Shown piece by piece: positions 46,126-55,214 of a DNA stretch of 64,000 nucleotides. Made by a program: the position numbers and the translations under genes. Each line of letters opens with the position of its first letter. Position 1 is the first letter of the stretch. The stretch is from Citrobacter amalonaticus (GTDB lineage: Bacteria > Pseudomonadota > Gammaproteobacteria > Enterobacterales > Enterobacteriaceae): contig NZ_JAGTXM010000009.1 of assembly GCF_018252635.1 (NCBI RefSeq), positions 1-64,000 of the forward strand, in the 5' to 3' direction. The notes below the pieces were generated by a model, which made no database searches, had not been told where the DNA came from, and saw nothing but the letters and a program-made list of their open reading frames with translations.

Positions 46126-46647
46126 TCATTTATCTCGTTCGGTGATAACAATAGTGCTCTGCTCTAATTTCGCATCAAGATGCACTTTCTTTCCCGGCAT
46201 CATCCGGCTGTACCAGGCGGATTCAGGGGCTACTGGCGTTGTATAAATTTCCCGCCAGACGGATTTGCCGAGGTTGCGGTAACCCGCCAGCACGCCCAGC
46301 GCGGTAGTCTGCGTATTTAACTGACGGCGCAGGGTCTTCACCTCACCAGGCCGCAGAATGAAACTGTCGCGGCGCAGCAGGTCATCAGCAAGGACGACTT
46401 TGTCTTTATCCTGGAGCGACCAGTAGTCCGCTGCCGTAAACGCAGCGTCATTTTTCAGCTCGTAAATGCGTACCTCTATGGGGGCGGCCTTCTCCTGGCT
46501 GTCAGGATTTACGTTGTCAGAAGCCGTCACGGTCAGATCAAGTTGCAGCAGCTCATGGGCAGGCGGCTTATCGCTGTTACTGCCGCACCCGGAAAGTAAA
46601 GACATAGCTACCGCACATAACCCTATAAGGTTACGCCGTCTATTCAC
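46126..46647 (-). CDS. tssJ: T6SS outer-membrane lipoprotein TssJ
   Basis: A 173-residue lipoprotein from a GTG at 46645-46647 with AAGGAAA upstream. The N-terminus RRRNLIGLCAVAMSLLSGC ends in a lipobox (LLSGC). The transthyretin-like fold follows: LQLDLTVTASDNVNPD, IEVRIYELKN. TssJ anchors TssM to the outer membrane. Confidence 0.93.
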   Translation of the reverse strand: MNRRRNLIGLCAVAMSLLSGCGSNSDKPPAHELLQLDLTVTASDNVNPDSQEKAAPIEVRIYELKNDAAFTAADYWSLQDKDKVVLADDLLRRDSFILRPGEVKTLRRQLNTQTTALGVLAGYRNLGKSVWREIYTTPVAPESAWYSRMMPGKKVHLDAKLEQSTIVITERDK

Positions 46648-46673
46648 CGAATTTTCCTTAATAATCAAACAAT

Positions 46674-46704
46674 AAAAAACCGACCTGGCATAATGCCGGG
46701 CCGG
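46674..46704 (-). terminator. Terminator after hcp
   Basis: On the minus strand an imperfect GC-rich stem (46680-46690 with 46694-46704, loop TTA) is followed by six T. It likely gives abundant hcp mRNA with partial read-through into tssJ. Confidence 0.75.
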
Positions 46705-46714
46705 GAAGCACAGA

Positions 46715-47200
46715 TTAGATTTCTTTGTTGGCTTTGAAGTCGTAGCCTGCGGTGATGGTGCCGCCACTGCCGCCCTGCTGGTTTTGCACCACGTATTCTT
46801 GTTTTACGGTGCTGAAAGAGAGTTCCACCGTTTCACGGGACGCAATTTCACCCTCCTTGCTACCGTTGGGTGAAACCACGGCAACAATAAGGTCGGTGAA
46901 AGTGTATTTGAGGTATTCCAGCGGATTGCCGCCCGCCTTACGCATGGTCAGGATGGCCTTCGGAATATGCTTGCCGGAGGCGCAGTACTTGAACAGGTTC
47001 GGGCTGGCGCGATCGATGTAGTGATCGAATTCAAGATTGGTGACAGACACTTTGCCGGAACCCAGGCCGCTACCCGCATGCATGGTGGACTCCTGGTGAA
47101 TATTCCAGCGCCAGCTCAGCACTTCAATTTCATTTTTATGTTTGTCGTCCATTGACTCGCCGTCAATGCCGTCAATTTTCAAAAAAATGTCATAAGCCAT
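46715..47200 (-). CDS. hcp: T6SS tube protein Hcp (TssD)
   Basis: A 161-residue protein from ATG 47198-47200 with AAGGAAAT upstream. It shows the Hcp1 pattern: MAYDIFLKIDGIDGES, IEVLSWRWNIHQ, KVSVTNLEFDHYIDRASPNL and a late TVELSFSTVKQEYVVQNQQG. Hexameric Hcp rings form the inner tube and chaperone small effectors. No effector extension is present. Confidence 0.96.
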   Translation of the reverse strand: MAYDIFLKIDGIDGESMDDKHKNEIEVLSWRWNIHQESTMHAGSGLGSGKVSVTNLEFDHYIDRASPNLFKYCASGKHIPKAILTMRKAGGNPLEYLKYTFTDLIVAVVSPNGSKEGEIASRETVELSFSTVKQEYVVQNQQGGSGGTITAGYDFKANKEI

Positions 47201-47435
47201 TTTTATTTCCTTATTAAGTATTTCTAAATAATCCATGAGTTACACAGCACCTGCGTGCAGGTAAATCATTGCCGTACAAAACCCTCTTCACCGTCATATC
47301 AGGTGAATAAAAGGCTGTATATTTTCCGGTAATGAAAACCGGGCAATTTTCATTTACATAACAAATATATTCAGAATGGAAATTAATATCCCTCACCAAT
47401 AGTTCATAAAGAAAAATTCATAAAATACTGTCGCC
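47201..47435. other. hcp upstream region without a supportable gene
   Basis: AT-rich DNA between hcp and the STY0301-like remnant. A 61-codon frame from a TTG at 47399 has no clear ribosome site and no recognised homology. An hcp promoter may lie here. Confidence 0.4.
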
Positions 47436-47904
47436 TTACTTACAAACCAATTTTGCGGGAACGCTGTCAGGACTCAAGCACACGGTTACTGGATTTTTTT
47501 ACCTTCCTGGAAAGCAATACATTCCATTGCCCATAACGACAGGAAAACCACACTCCGCGCTGGTTATCATCAGCATCCAGTTTCCACCGTGTACCCTTCT
47601 CCCCCTGCTTCTCAGAATCCTCTCGCTTCAGATCGCCTCATGCCTCTGGCTTACCTGATGTGATAAATCCACCGTCATTCCATATACGATCGGAACGCGA
47701 TGAGAGGTTCCAGCCTGTTATTACCGAAGTTACTGGTGCTGTTTTTCCCGATACAAACTCCGGGCAAACAATTTCAAACTGATCCGCTAGAACGGGGATT
47801 GATGGGCAAAGCATTAGCAATCCGATAAAAACCTGACTATTCAACAATAGGATAAATTTCCACATTGTTGCGCCATCGCCATGCATTCCGTTTAGCATAA
47901 TCAA
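47436..47904 (-). pseudogene. STY0301-family immunity gene, broken
   Basis: A signal peptide (LLNSQVFIGLLMLCPSIPVL) and QFEIVCPEFVSGKTAPVTSV start a protein parallel to the neighbour at 47982-48428. An in-frame TGA at 47638-47640 follows SGKPEA; the same frame then continues GDLKREDSEKQGEKGTRWKL and VWFSCRYGQWNVLLS. A further frameshift in an A7 run near 47498 leads to CLSPDSVPAKLVCK and TAA at 47436. The two lesions make it non-functional. It is a spare immunity copy that has decayed. Confidence 0.7.
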
Positions 47905-47981
47905 TCACCTTCCCTTCGTTTGGTAACAAAATTTACTTTCGGGTTAACTCCGACTGCGGCATAAAAACACAACCATCGGTA

Positions 47982-48428
47982 TTACTCGCAAGCTATTGAC
48001 ACTACTTTTTCTCTTGGCTGCTCTTTAAGGTATGGAGTTCTACAACTTTTGGCTGATACAGGTACAGTTTGCGATAACCATAATTGCCCACTGTTATAAA
48101 CACAGGAAATCCAATACTTGTCACTTTCCTTTCCTGTATTAAACGTGGTGTCCCATTCCAGCCATTCTTTACCCTTTATCTTTTTTGTCTCCGGTTTCAG
48201 ATCTCCACGTTTTTCAGGTTTATCCAACGTTATCACAACACCATCCAACCAAAGGCGAGGTTCGTAGCGAGAGGAGACTTGCCAAGGTACAGGTACTGCT
48301 GACTCCAAAGCCATTGTTGAAGCCGTGATATTTATAAATGAGGGACAGATAGCTTCCCAAGCTACAACGCATTGGGAATAAAGTAATACTACACTCGACA
48401 ACAAAGGAATAAGGAAACGTACAAGCAT
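47982..48428 (-). CDS. STY0301-family immunity protein
   Basis: A 148-residue periplasmic protein: signal peptide (FLIPLLSSVVLLYSQCVVA), then AICPSFINITAS, LWLDGVVITLDKPEKRGDLK, WDTTFNTG, YWISCVYNSGQLWLSQTVPV and a terminal SIACE. The spaced Cys residues and this order match STY0301-type proteins found with T6SS. It starts 12 bases after the BPSL0067 effector and very likely neutralises it in the periplasm. Confidence 0.75.
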   Translation of the reverse strand: MLVRFLIPLLSSVVLLYSQCVVAWEAICPSFINITASTMALESAVPVPWQVSSRYEPRLWLDGVVITLDKPEKRGDLKPETKKIKGKEWLEWDTTFNTGKESDKYWISCVYNSGQLWLSQTVPVSAKSCRTPYLKEQPREKVVSIACE

Positions 48429-48440
48429 GATATTTTCTCG

Positions 48441-48833
48441 TTATTCAATTACATAAAAGGCTTCAGCGTTATTACTGGCATCAGGGTATGAACCATCACT
48501 ACGCATCCCGCCTCTGCGAGGAAGTTTACGCTGAGAAACTTTCGTTTTCTTACCTTTCCACTGATCCATAACATAAATAAAGTTGGCATCTTGTCCCAAA
48601 TAGAAGGCTGCATGTTTGTGAAATCCCGCTCCTGATGCCGGGTATTTTCCGTGCACAAAAGTCGCAATAGCGGCCCCTCTGGGTATGGACATGTCCCCAA
48701 AAACTTTCTTACCCTGTCGCCAAGTAGCGGTTGCCCCAAGATGTGCATATTTTTTGACTAAAGCGACGCATTCTTGGTCGCCCACCATTTCTGTATTCTG
48801 TAATGAATTCACAAGGCTATAGACATACGCCAT
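48441..48833 (-). CDS. BPSL0067-family T6SS peptidoglycan hydrolase effector
   Basis: A 130-residue NlpC/P60-like effector with C22 in GDQECVALVKKYAHLG and H74 in AGFHKHAAFYLGQD, then IYVMDQWKGKKT and a closing SNNAEAFYVIE. The BPSL0067 family resembles small T6SS amidases; the cysteine and histidine are both present, so it should be active on peptidoglycan peptides. It is placed between tssC and hcp, upstream of its immunity gene. A dead copy lies at 60386-60730. Confidence 0.82.
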   Translation of the reverse strand: MAYVYSLVNSLQNTEMVGDQECVALVKKYAHLGATATWRQGKKVFGDMSIPRGAAIATFVHGKYPASGAGFHKHAAFYLGQDANFIYVMDQWKGKKTKVSQRKLPRRGGMRSDGSYPDASNNAEAFYVIE

Positions 48834-48861
48834 ATATACTCCAGTACATTATCTGATTAAA

Positions 48862-50376
48862 TCAGGCATTACCCTGTTTCACTGACGGCAGTTTCGTCAC
48901 CAGACGCAGCGATCCCGTTAATCCTTCAAGCTGGAAGTGCGGACGCAGGAAGAATTTCGCATCGTAATAGCCAGGGTTGCCTTCCACTTCTTCCACTACC
49001 ACTTCAGCGGCAGCCAGCGGACGGCGCGCCTTTGTTTCCTGTGAGGAGTTCATCGGATCGGCATCAACGTAGTTCATGATCCATTCGTTCAGCCAGCGCT
49101 GCATGTCCTCACGTTCTTTAAAGGAGCCGATTTTGTCGCGCACAATGCATTTAAGGAAATGAGCGAACCGCGAACAGGCGAACAGATACGGCAAACGGGC
49201 GGAGAGATTGGCGTTAGCCGTCGCGTCCGGATCGTAGTATTCCTGTGGTTTTTGCAGTGACTGCGCACCAATAAAGGCAGCGTAGTCTGAATTCTTACGA
49301 TGTATCAGAGGGATAAAACCGTTCTTCGCCAGTTCCGCTTCGCGGCGGTCAGAGATAGCGATTTCCGTCGGACACTTCATGTCCACACCGCCATCATCGG
49401 TCGGGAAGGTGTGACAGGGCAGGTTTTCCACCGCACCACCGGATTCCACACCACGGATCAGCGTACACCAGCCGTAGTGTTTGAAAGAGCGGTTGATGTT
49501 CACGGCCATCGCGTAAGCCGCATTGCTCCAGACGTATTTGCTATGGTCAGCCCCGTCGGCGTCTTCTTCAAAATCGAACTCATCCACAGGATTAGTTTTC
49601 GCGCCATAGGGCAGGCGGGAAAGAAAACGCGGCATTGTCAGGCCGATGTAACGTGAATCTTCGCTGGCCCGCAACGAGTTCCACGGTGCGTATTCCAGGT
49701 TCTGGGTAACAATTTTGGTGAGATCTCGGGGGTTTGCCAGTTCCTGCCAGGAGTCCATTTGCAGAACAGAAGGCGATGCGCCAGCAATAAACGGCGCATG
49801 GGCCGAGGCTGACACTTTGGCAATGGAGCTGAGTAAGTCCACATCCGGTGGCGTGTGGTCGAAGTAGTAATCCGCAATGATGCAGCCGTAAGGCTCGCCA
49901 CCCAGTTGCCCGTACTCTGCCTCATACAGTTTTTTGAACAGCGGGCTTTGATCCCAGGCGATCCCCTTGTAACGCTTCATGTTTTTCCGCAGTTCATCCT
50001 TAGACAGGTTCATGAAGCGGATTTTTAATTTTTCATCAGTTTCAGTGTTGTAGACAAGGTGCTCGATTCCACGCCATGAGGATTCCAGTTTCTGGAACTC
50101 AGGGTGGCTCAGAATCAGTTTAATTTGCTCCGTCAGCTTGAAATCAATCTGTGCGATGATAGCGCTGATGCTTTTATAGGCGTCATCACTGACAGTGACA
50201 GAATTAGCGAGTGCCTGCTGTGCCAGCGTCTGTACTGCGGCTTCCACAGCTTTTGCCGCCTGATTGGTTTTTGGCCGGAAGGCCTGACTCAGCAGTGCAT
50301 CAAACTCCGTTGATTGCCGGGTAATAGATTGTGCAACAGTGGATTCATCTGCCGCCAGAATAGTATCGTTAGACAT
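48862..50376 (-). CDS. tssC: T6SS sheath protein TssC (VipB)
   Basis: A 504-residue large sheath subunit. Characteristic parts: LILSHPEFQKLESSWRGIEH, SPLFKKLYEAEYGQLGGEPY, FARFAHFLKCIVRDKIGSF, and the end YDAKFFLRPHFQLEGLTGSL. With TssB it forms the contractile sheath whose contraction drives injection. ClpV disassembles the contracted form. It follows tssB by 22 bases. Confidence 0.97.
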   Translation of the reverse strand: MSNDTILAADESTVAQSITRQSTEFDALLSQAFRPKTNQAAKAVEAAVQTLAQQALANSVTVSDDAYKSISAIIAQIDFKLTEQIKLILSHPEFQKLESSWRGIEHLVYNTETDEKLKIRFMNLSKDELRKNMKRYKGIAWDQSPLFKKLYEAEYGQLGGEPYGCIIADYYFDHTPPDVDLLSSIAKVSASAHAPFIAGASPSVLQMDSWQELANPRDLTKIVTQNLEYAPWNSLRASEDSRYIGLTMPRFLSRLPYGAKTNPVDEFDFEEDADGADHSKYVWSNAAYAMAVNINRSFKHYGWCTLIRGVESGGAVENLPCHTFPTDDGGVDMKCPTEIAISDRREAELAKNGFIPLIHRKNSDYAAFIGAQSLQKPQEYYDPDATANANLSARLPYLFACSRFAHFLKCIVRDKIGSFKEREDMQRWLNEWIMNYVDADPMNSSQETKARRPLAAAEVVVEEVEGNPGYYDAKFFLRPHFQLEGLTGSLRLVTKLPSVKQGNA

Positions 50377-50398
50377 GAAAACTCCTTAAATTTCGCAA

Positions 50399-50944
50399 TT
50401 ATTCCGCTGAACCCACTTCGTCTGTCACCGCATCGTCTTCAGCCACAGCAGGCTTCGGCGCATTAGCCAGCGCTTTCAGTAGAGTCGGATCCTGAAGCAG
50501 TTTATTGATCAGGTTTTCCGCACCTGCCTTACCATCCATATACGTTTGTAGGTTGGCAAGCTGGGTACGGGCCTCCAGTAGCTGGTTCAGGGCATCCACC
50601 TTGCGGGCTATCTGTGCCGGAGAAAAATCGTCCATATTTTCCAGCGTGATATCGATCATTAACTGGCCTTCTCCCGTAAGCGTATTCGGCACAGCAAATG
50701 CCACGCGCGGTGCGATGGCCTTCATACGTTCGTTGAAGTTATCAATATCAATATCGAGGAATTTGCGATCCGTGACCGGCGGCAGCTCTTCAAGCGGCTT
50801 TCCTGCCAGATCGGCCAGCACCGCCATGACAAACGGCAACTCGATTTTTTTCTCGGAGCCGTAAATTTCCACGTCATACTCAATCTGCACGCGAGGTGCG
50901 CGATTGCGGGCAATAAACTTCTGCGCGCTGTTGTTGATAGCCAT
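50399..50944 (-). CDS. tssB: T6SS sheath protein TssB (VipA)
   Basis: A 181-residue small sheath subunit. Diagnostic motifs are NRAPRVQIEYDVEIYGSEKK, ELPFVMAVLADLAGKP and FLDIDIDNFNERMKAIAPRV. The acidic C-terminal tail (AVAEDDAVTDEVGSAE) is typical. It pairs with TssC. Confidence 0.97.
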   Translation of the reverse strand: MAINNSAQKFIARNRAPRVQIEYDVEIYGSEKKIELPFVMAVLADLAGKPLEELPPVTDRKFLDIDIDNFNERMKAIAPRVAFAVPNTLTGEGQLMIDITLENMDDFSPAQIARKVDALNQLLEARTQLANLQTYMDGKAGAENLINKLLQDPTLLKALANAPKPAVAEDDAVTDEVGSAE

Positions 50945-51004
50945 AGTCCTTCATTTCCTTATCAGTCATCCGGCGACCGCACGGCGGCGGTTCGGCGGCA
51001 CGGT

Positions 51005-51295
51005 TTAAAAAACATACTCAGAGAGTATTTTTGTAATTTCGCTGTTTCCTTTGTATTTTTCCCGCAGGTCCGGGAGCGCCTTTTTCGCCGGGGGACAATA
51101 AGTATCAACACCTTTTTCTATGTTACTTTTGTCCTTTTCAGGTAACGAGCTGCCCCATTCCCCTGCTAAATGCTGGCACATCTCCGCATTATCCAGAACA
51201 TGCTGAACGTCCTGCGGAAAAGACTGTTCCCCTGAGGCACTGAACGTAAATACCGTCAGGATAATGATGGATAAAATCTGAGAGCGGGCTGTCAT
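51005..51295 (-). CDS. Small periplasmic protein coupled to clpV
   Basis: A 96-residue protein with a signal peptide (LSIIILTVFTFSASGEQ). The mature domain is helical with two Cys that could form a disulfide (NAEMCQHLAGEWGSSLPEKD; GVDTYCPPAKKALPDLREKY). Its start overlaps the clpV stop (ATGA), so it is made with ClpV. I recall similar small proteins near enteric T6SS loci but know of no function. It could be an orphan immunity protein or an envelope accessory factor. Confidence 0.6.
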   Translation of the reverse strand: MTARSQILSIIILTVFTFSASGEQSFPQDVQHVLDNAEMCQHLAGEWGSSLPEKDKSNIEKGVDTYCPPAKKALPDLREKYKGNSEITKILSEYVF

Positions 51296-53949
51296 ATTAA
51301 GTGTTCATCTGAGGAACAATTCGTTTCAAAAACAATCTGCTCATCGCTGTTAACACCAATACAAATGTGCGTAATGGACATTTTCTCTGTCATCGCCTGT
51401 AACCAGAAACGCGACAGATGCGGCAAAATGAACTGTTCGATATAGCCGATCAGCAGGCGTGCACCGGTTTCGTGCATCGGGCAATGCGCCACGATATGTG
51501 CAATCAGGTCATCGCCATAAACCAGTGTAACGCCATGCTGTCCCACCATCCGCGCCGCCAGCCTGTCGAGATGGAGACGGGCAATGACACTCCGTGCGCT
51601 TTCATCCAGCGGCATGTAGGGGATCACCGTCATACGTCCCAGGAACGCAGCCGGAAAATGTTTGCGCAACTCCGGCATTAGCGCATCCTTCAGTCCCGCC
51701 GGGTCAGGCGTCAGCGCAGGGTCTTCACAGAGCTGACTGATAAGTTCAGAACCCACATTGGTGGTCAGCAGCAGGGTGGTGTTTTTGAAATCAATGTGGA
51801 CGCCTTCACCATCTTCCATTCCACCTTTATCAAACACCTGATAGAACAGTTCATGGACATCATGGTGAGCTTTTTCAATCTCATCGAGCAGCACCACACT
51901 CCAGGGATGACGGCGTACCGCCTCCGTCAGTACACCGCCCTGGCCGTAGCCGACATAACCGGGAGGTGCACCTTTAAGCGTGGAGACGGTGTGAGATTCC
52001 TGAAATTCACTCATATTGATAGTGATAAGATTCTGTTCGCCGCCATAGATGGCTTCTGCCAGAGCCAGCGCGGTTTCAGTCTTGCCTACGCCGGACGGCC
52101 CGGCCAGCAAAAACACACCAACAGGTTTACGCGGATCGCCTAATCCTGCCCGTGCGGTCTGGATACGTTCTCCAATCTGTGCCAGTGCATTCATCTGTCC
52201 GGTGACGCGTTGCGCCAGGCGATCAGGCAGTTCCAGTATCTGGCTGGCTTCGTCTTTCACCATGCGCCCGGCGGGAATACCGGTCCAGTCAGAGACAATT
52301 TCCGCTACCACCGCTGCGCCAACCTCCGGGAATACCAAGGGATCTTCACCTTGCCAGGTTCTTAACGAGGTTTGTGCCTGTTGCAGCGTGGCTTCATCGT
52401 ACTCGCCCGGTTCTGCCTGACGATGCTCCTGCAACGTATGCACCAGTTCCAGCTCTTGCTGCCAGCGGGCTTCCGCTTCTGCCAGTTCGGTTTTCAGTGA
52501 TACGATCCGTACCGCCAGAGCATCACCGCGTTCCGGGCGGATCCCCATTTGCGCCTGCTTTAACAGTAGCGCCTGTTCCATTTCGGCGGCTTTCAGCTGC
52601 TGACGCAGATACTGCACATGTGCAGGCGGCGTGTGCAGCGACAGCGCCACGCGGGCAGCAGCGGTATCCAACAGACTGATGGCTTTGTCCGGCAACTGAC
52701 GTGCTGGAATGTAGCGGTGCGAAAGTTGTACTGCGGCACGTACCGCTTCATCCAGAATCAACACGTTGTGGTGTTTTTCCAGTGTCTCCACCAGACCACG
52801 CACCATCGCCACCGCAGCGGTTTCTTCCGGCTCTGCTACCTGCATTACCTGAAAACGTCGGGTCAGCGCTGGATCTTTTTCGATATGGCGTTTGTATTCA
52901 CTCCAGGTGGTCGCACCAATGGTGCGCAGGGTGCCACGCGCCAGAGCGGGTTTCAGTAAATTAGCTGCATCCCCCGTGCCAGATGTACCGCCCGCTCCTA
53001 CCAGCGTGTGGACCTCGTCAACAAACAGGATAACCGGTTGCGTCGAACGCGCAGCCTCTTCCAGCAACGCCTTCAGACGGGATTCAAATTCCCCCTTCAT
53101 GCTGGCACCTGCCAGCAGCGCGCCCACATCCAGTGATAGTAGCCGCACATTGCGTAAGGCAGGCGGTACTTCTCCCTGCGCAATCGCCAGTGCAAATCCT
53201 TCCACCACTGCCGTTTTCCCGACCCCCGCCTCACCGGTCAGTAGCGGGTTGTTCTGGCGGCGGCGCAGCAGAATATCTGTCATGGTGCGAATTTCGTGTT
53301 CGCGACCTGTCACCGGATCGATGTTGCCTTCACGCGCCTGAGCGGTCATATCCTGACAATATTTTGCCAGCGCTGATTTTCCATCCTGGATCTCACCAGA
53401 AAGCGCCTGGCTGCTCTCACCGGGTGTCGCTGACGGCAGGCCAGAACCGTCCCGGGACAACTCCAGCGTTTCGGGTGAGGACTCAATCAGCGAAGGCAGA
53501 ACTTCTGGCAGCTCGCTGGCCGATATCCCGGCAAGCGGCGCACAGATACTCCCCAACACCCGATACAGCTCTGGCGTGGTCAGCCACGCCAACAATAACC
53601 AGCCACTGCGGATTTTGTTATCACCATAACGGATGCTTGCCAGCATCCAGGCTTTTTCAATGGAGAGGTCAATATGATGGGAAAAATCACTGATTGCACT
53701 GGCCCCTGCGGGCAATAAATCCAGTTGCCGAAGCAGCGATTTTTCCACATCAGAAGCAGCAATACGATAATGCCGAAGAACATGGTGAATATCATTGTCC
53801 GGTTGCTGAATTAACTGATGTACCCAGTGAGTCAGTTCAACATAAGGGTTGGAGCGTAATTTACAGAATGTTGTTGCTGATTCCAGAGATTGAAATAGCG
53901 ACCTTGCCAGCTTTCCATATAGTGCGCTGCGTGAAACAGTAATTTCCAT
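51292..53949 (-). CDS. clpV: T6SS AAA+ ATPase ClpV (TssH)
   Basis: An 885-residue Clp/Hsp100 unfoldase. An N-domain binds the contracted sheath. AAA1 has Walker A TGEAGVGKTAVVEG and Walker B VILFVDEVHTLVGAGG. A ClpB-like middle coiled region follows (about 480-560). AAA2 has AGPSGVGKTETALALAEAIY and VVLLDEIEKAHHD. It recycles TssBC sheaths after firing. It is the first gene of the leftward T6SS operon. Confidence 0.97.
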   Translation of the reverse strand: MEITVSRSALYGKLARSLFQSLESATTFCKLRSNPYVELTHWVHQLIQQPDNDIHHVLRHYRIAASDVEKSLLRQLDLLPAGASAISDFSHHIDLSIEKAWMLASIRYGDNKIRSGWLLLAWLTTPELYRVLGSICAPLAGISASELPEVLPSLIESSPETLELSRDGSGLPSATPGESSQALSGEIQDGKSALAKYCQDMTAQAREGNIDPVTGREHEIRTMTDILLRRRQNNPLLTGEAGVGKTAVVEGFALAIAQGEVPPALRNVRLLSLDVGALLAGASMKGEFESRLKALLEEAARSTQPVILFVDEVHTLVGAGGTSGTGDAANLLKPALARGTLRTIGATTWSEYKRHIEKDPALTRRFQVMQVAEPEETAAVAMVRGLVETLEKHHNVLILDEAVRAAVQLSHRYIPARQLPDKAISLLDTAAARVALSLHTPPAHVQYLRQQLKAAEMEQALLLKQAQMGIRPERGDALAVRIVSLKTELAEAEARWQQELELVHTLQEHRQAEPGEYDEATLQQAQTSLRTWQGEDPLVFPEVGAAVVAEIVSDWTGIPAGRMVKDEASQILELPDRLAQRVTGQMNALAQIGERIQTARAGLGDPRKPVGVFLLAGPSGVGKTETALALAEAIYGGEQNLITINMSEFQESHTVSTLKGAPPGYVGYGQGGVLTEAVRRHPWSVVLLDEIEKAHHDVHELFYQVFDKGGMEDGEGVHIDFKNTTLLLTTNVGSELISQLCEDPALTPDPAGLKDALMPELRKHFPAAFLGRMTVIPYMPLDESARSVIARLHLDRLAARMVGQHGVTLVYGDDLIAHIVAHCPMHETGARLLIGYIEQFILPHLSRFWLQAMTEKMSITHICIGVNSDEQIVFETNCSSDEHLI

Positions 53950-54302
53950 CTGTTACACCTGATGACGTAATAATTCATATAAAGAATACATAAACGCATA
54001 TGTACACATAAAAAAAACCACACAGAAAGAATCATCAAAATACACAAACAAAACAATGATACAGATCACGGATTGCAATGGAACTAAATGGTTAATATCT
54101 TTTTCATTAAAGAAAAACAAGAAAGAAAACAACCATTTCAATAATTTAGTGGGTATGAGATTAATCAAAAAAAACATCTATTGATTCACAAAATAATTAA
54201 CCAAAAAGCAAACCCGTCTTGTAATATATTAAGCCAACATAAATTACCTGTCAGGGTAACTGATATAACTACAACGCCTGGATATACCTATCAAGTGACA
54301 TT
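53950..54302. promoter_or_regulatory. Divergent promoter region of the two T6SS operons
   Basis: About 350 very AT-rich bases separate clpV (leftward) from the FHA gene (rightward). Both operons must start here. Long A/T runs suggest H-NS silencing. I could not place -35/-10 pairs with confidence. Short frames here are not coding. Confidence 0.55.
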
Positions 54303-55214
54303 ATGAAACCAGAAAACACATGGATATTACAAAAGATTCAGGCACAGGGTATTGCAGACAACACCGTCTATATCGCCGGGACACAAATAGTGTTTACAAC
54401 CCCTGCGCCCCAGGTTCCCGTTTTTGAACTTAACGAAAATACCGATATTGCCCTCAGTCTGATTCGTCACGAGGAAGCCTGGTGGATTATCAATTACTCC
54501 GATGAATATTGCTGTGCCGTAAATGATCAGATTCTGGAATCACACCGCCGTATGCGGCTGAATGAAGAGGATGTTATTGAATGGGGTCTGTCTACCTGGC
54601 GTCTTGTCCGACAGCATACATTACCTCAGGTAGCACATTCTGAAAACATTCAACCGCTAAGAGCAACTCTCCCTGAAGCCATGACCGAATATCTGGATCT
54701 GGACTGGTTTAAACGCCAGCAACTGAATCCGCAAAACCCGTTCGATATTATCCCCGCCCACGGAGCAATGGCCACAGAGGGCTCATCAATAACAGATAAC
54801 ACACTGACTCAGCTTTATCATGAATACCAGCAGGCACTGTTGTCACCTGTGAAGGAAGCCCGGAGCCGAATGGATCTGTTTGCCCAAAATACATTGTCCA
54901 CACAGGATCTGGCCTCGCTGCGTGACAGGGCAGCGGAAACGGGGACGTTACAGGACATGGTGACCGGTGAGATGAACATTGACACTATTCTCAATGTGCT
55001 GGACGCCACCGGCGACGATGAAATGCCCTGGCCTGCCATGGATAGGGTCCCGGATATCCTGCACCTGCTTTCCCCCGAACAAATAAGACAGACCTCGAAT
55101 CACGATATCCTGCCTGATCTGACGCAGCGGGAGCACCGTATCATTGGCATTGACAGCCATTACCGGGTAAGCCCCCCGCATGAAAAAGGAAAATCTTCCC
55201 ATGAAGAAAAATGA
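54303..55214 (+). CDS. T6SS-associated FHA-like protein (TagH/ImpI type)
   Basis: A 303-residue protein at the head of the rightward operon. Residues 20-110 look like a divergent FHA-type beta domain (FELNENTDIALSLIRHEEAW; VNDQILESHRRMRLNEEDVI). The C-terminal half is helical (LTQLYHEYQQALLSPVKEAR). In other T6SS, FHA proteins receive threonine phosphorylation signals that trigger assembly. No PpkA kinase or PppA phosphatase is seen in this window. Confidence 0.65.
   Translation: MKPENTWILQKIQAQGIADNTVYIAGTQIVFTTPAPQVPVFELNENTDIALSLIRHEEAWWIINYSDEYCCAVNDQILESHRRMRLNEEDVIEWGLSTWRLVRQHTLPQVAHSENIQPLRATLPEAMTEYLDLDWFKRQQLNPQNPFDIIPAHGAMATEGSSITDNTLTQLYHEYQQALLSPVKEARSRMDLFAQNTLSTQDLASLRDRAAETGTLQDMVTGEMNIDTILNVLDATGDDEMPWPAMDRVPDILHLLSPEQIRQTSNHDILPDLTQREHRIIGIDSHYRVSPPHEKGKSSHEEK

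Noticed and set aside
47214-47399. 61-codon frame upstream of hcp
   Set aside because: TTG start, no ribosome site, no recognised motif; it overlaps the hcp leader. Could be an immunity fragment but I cannot support it.
53832-54177. Short hydrophobic frames in the clpV-FHA gap
   Set aside because: AT-rich noncoding DNA readily gives Phe/Leu/Ile-rich frames; no start context. Read as a promoter region.
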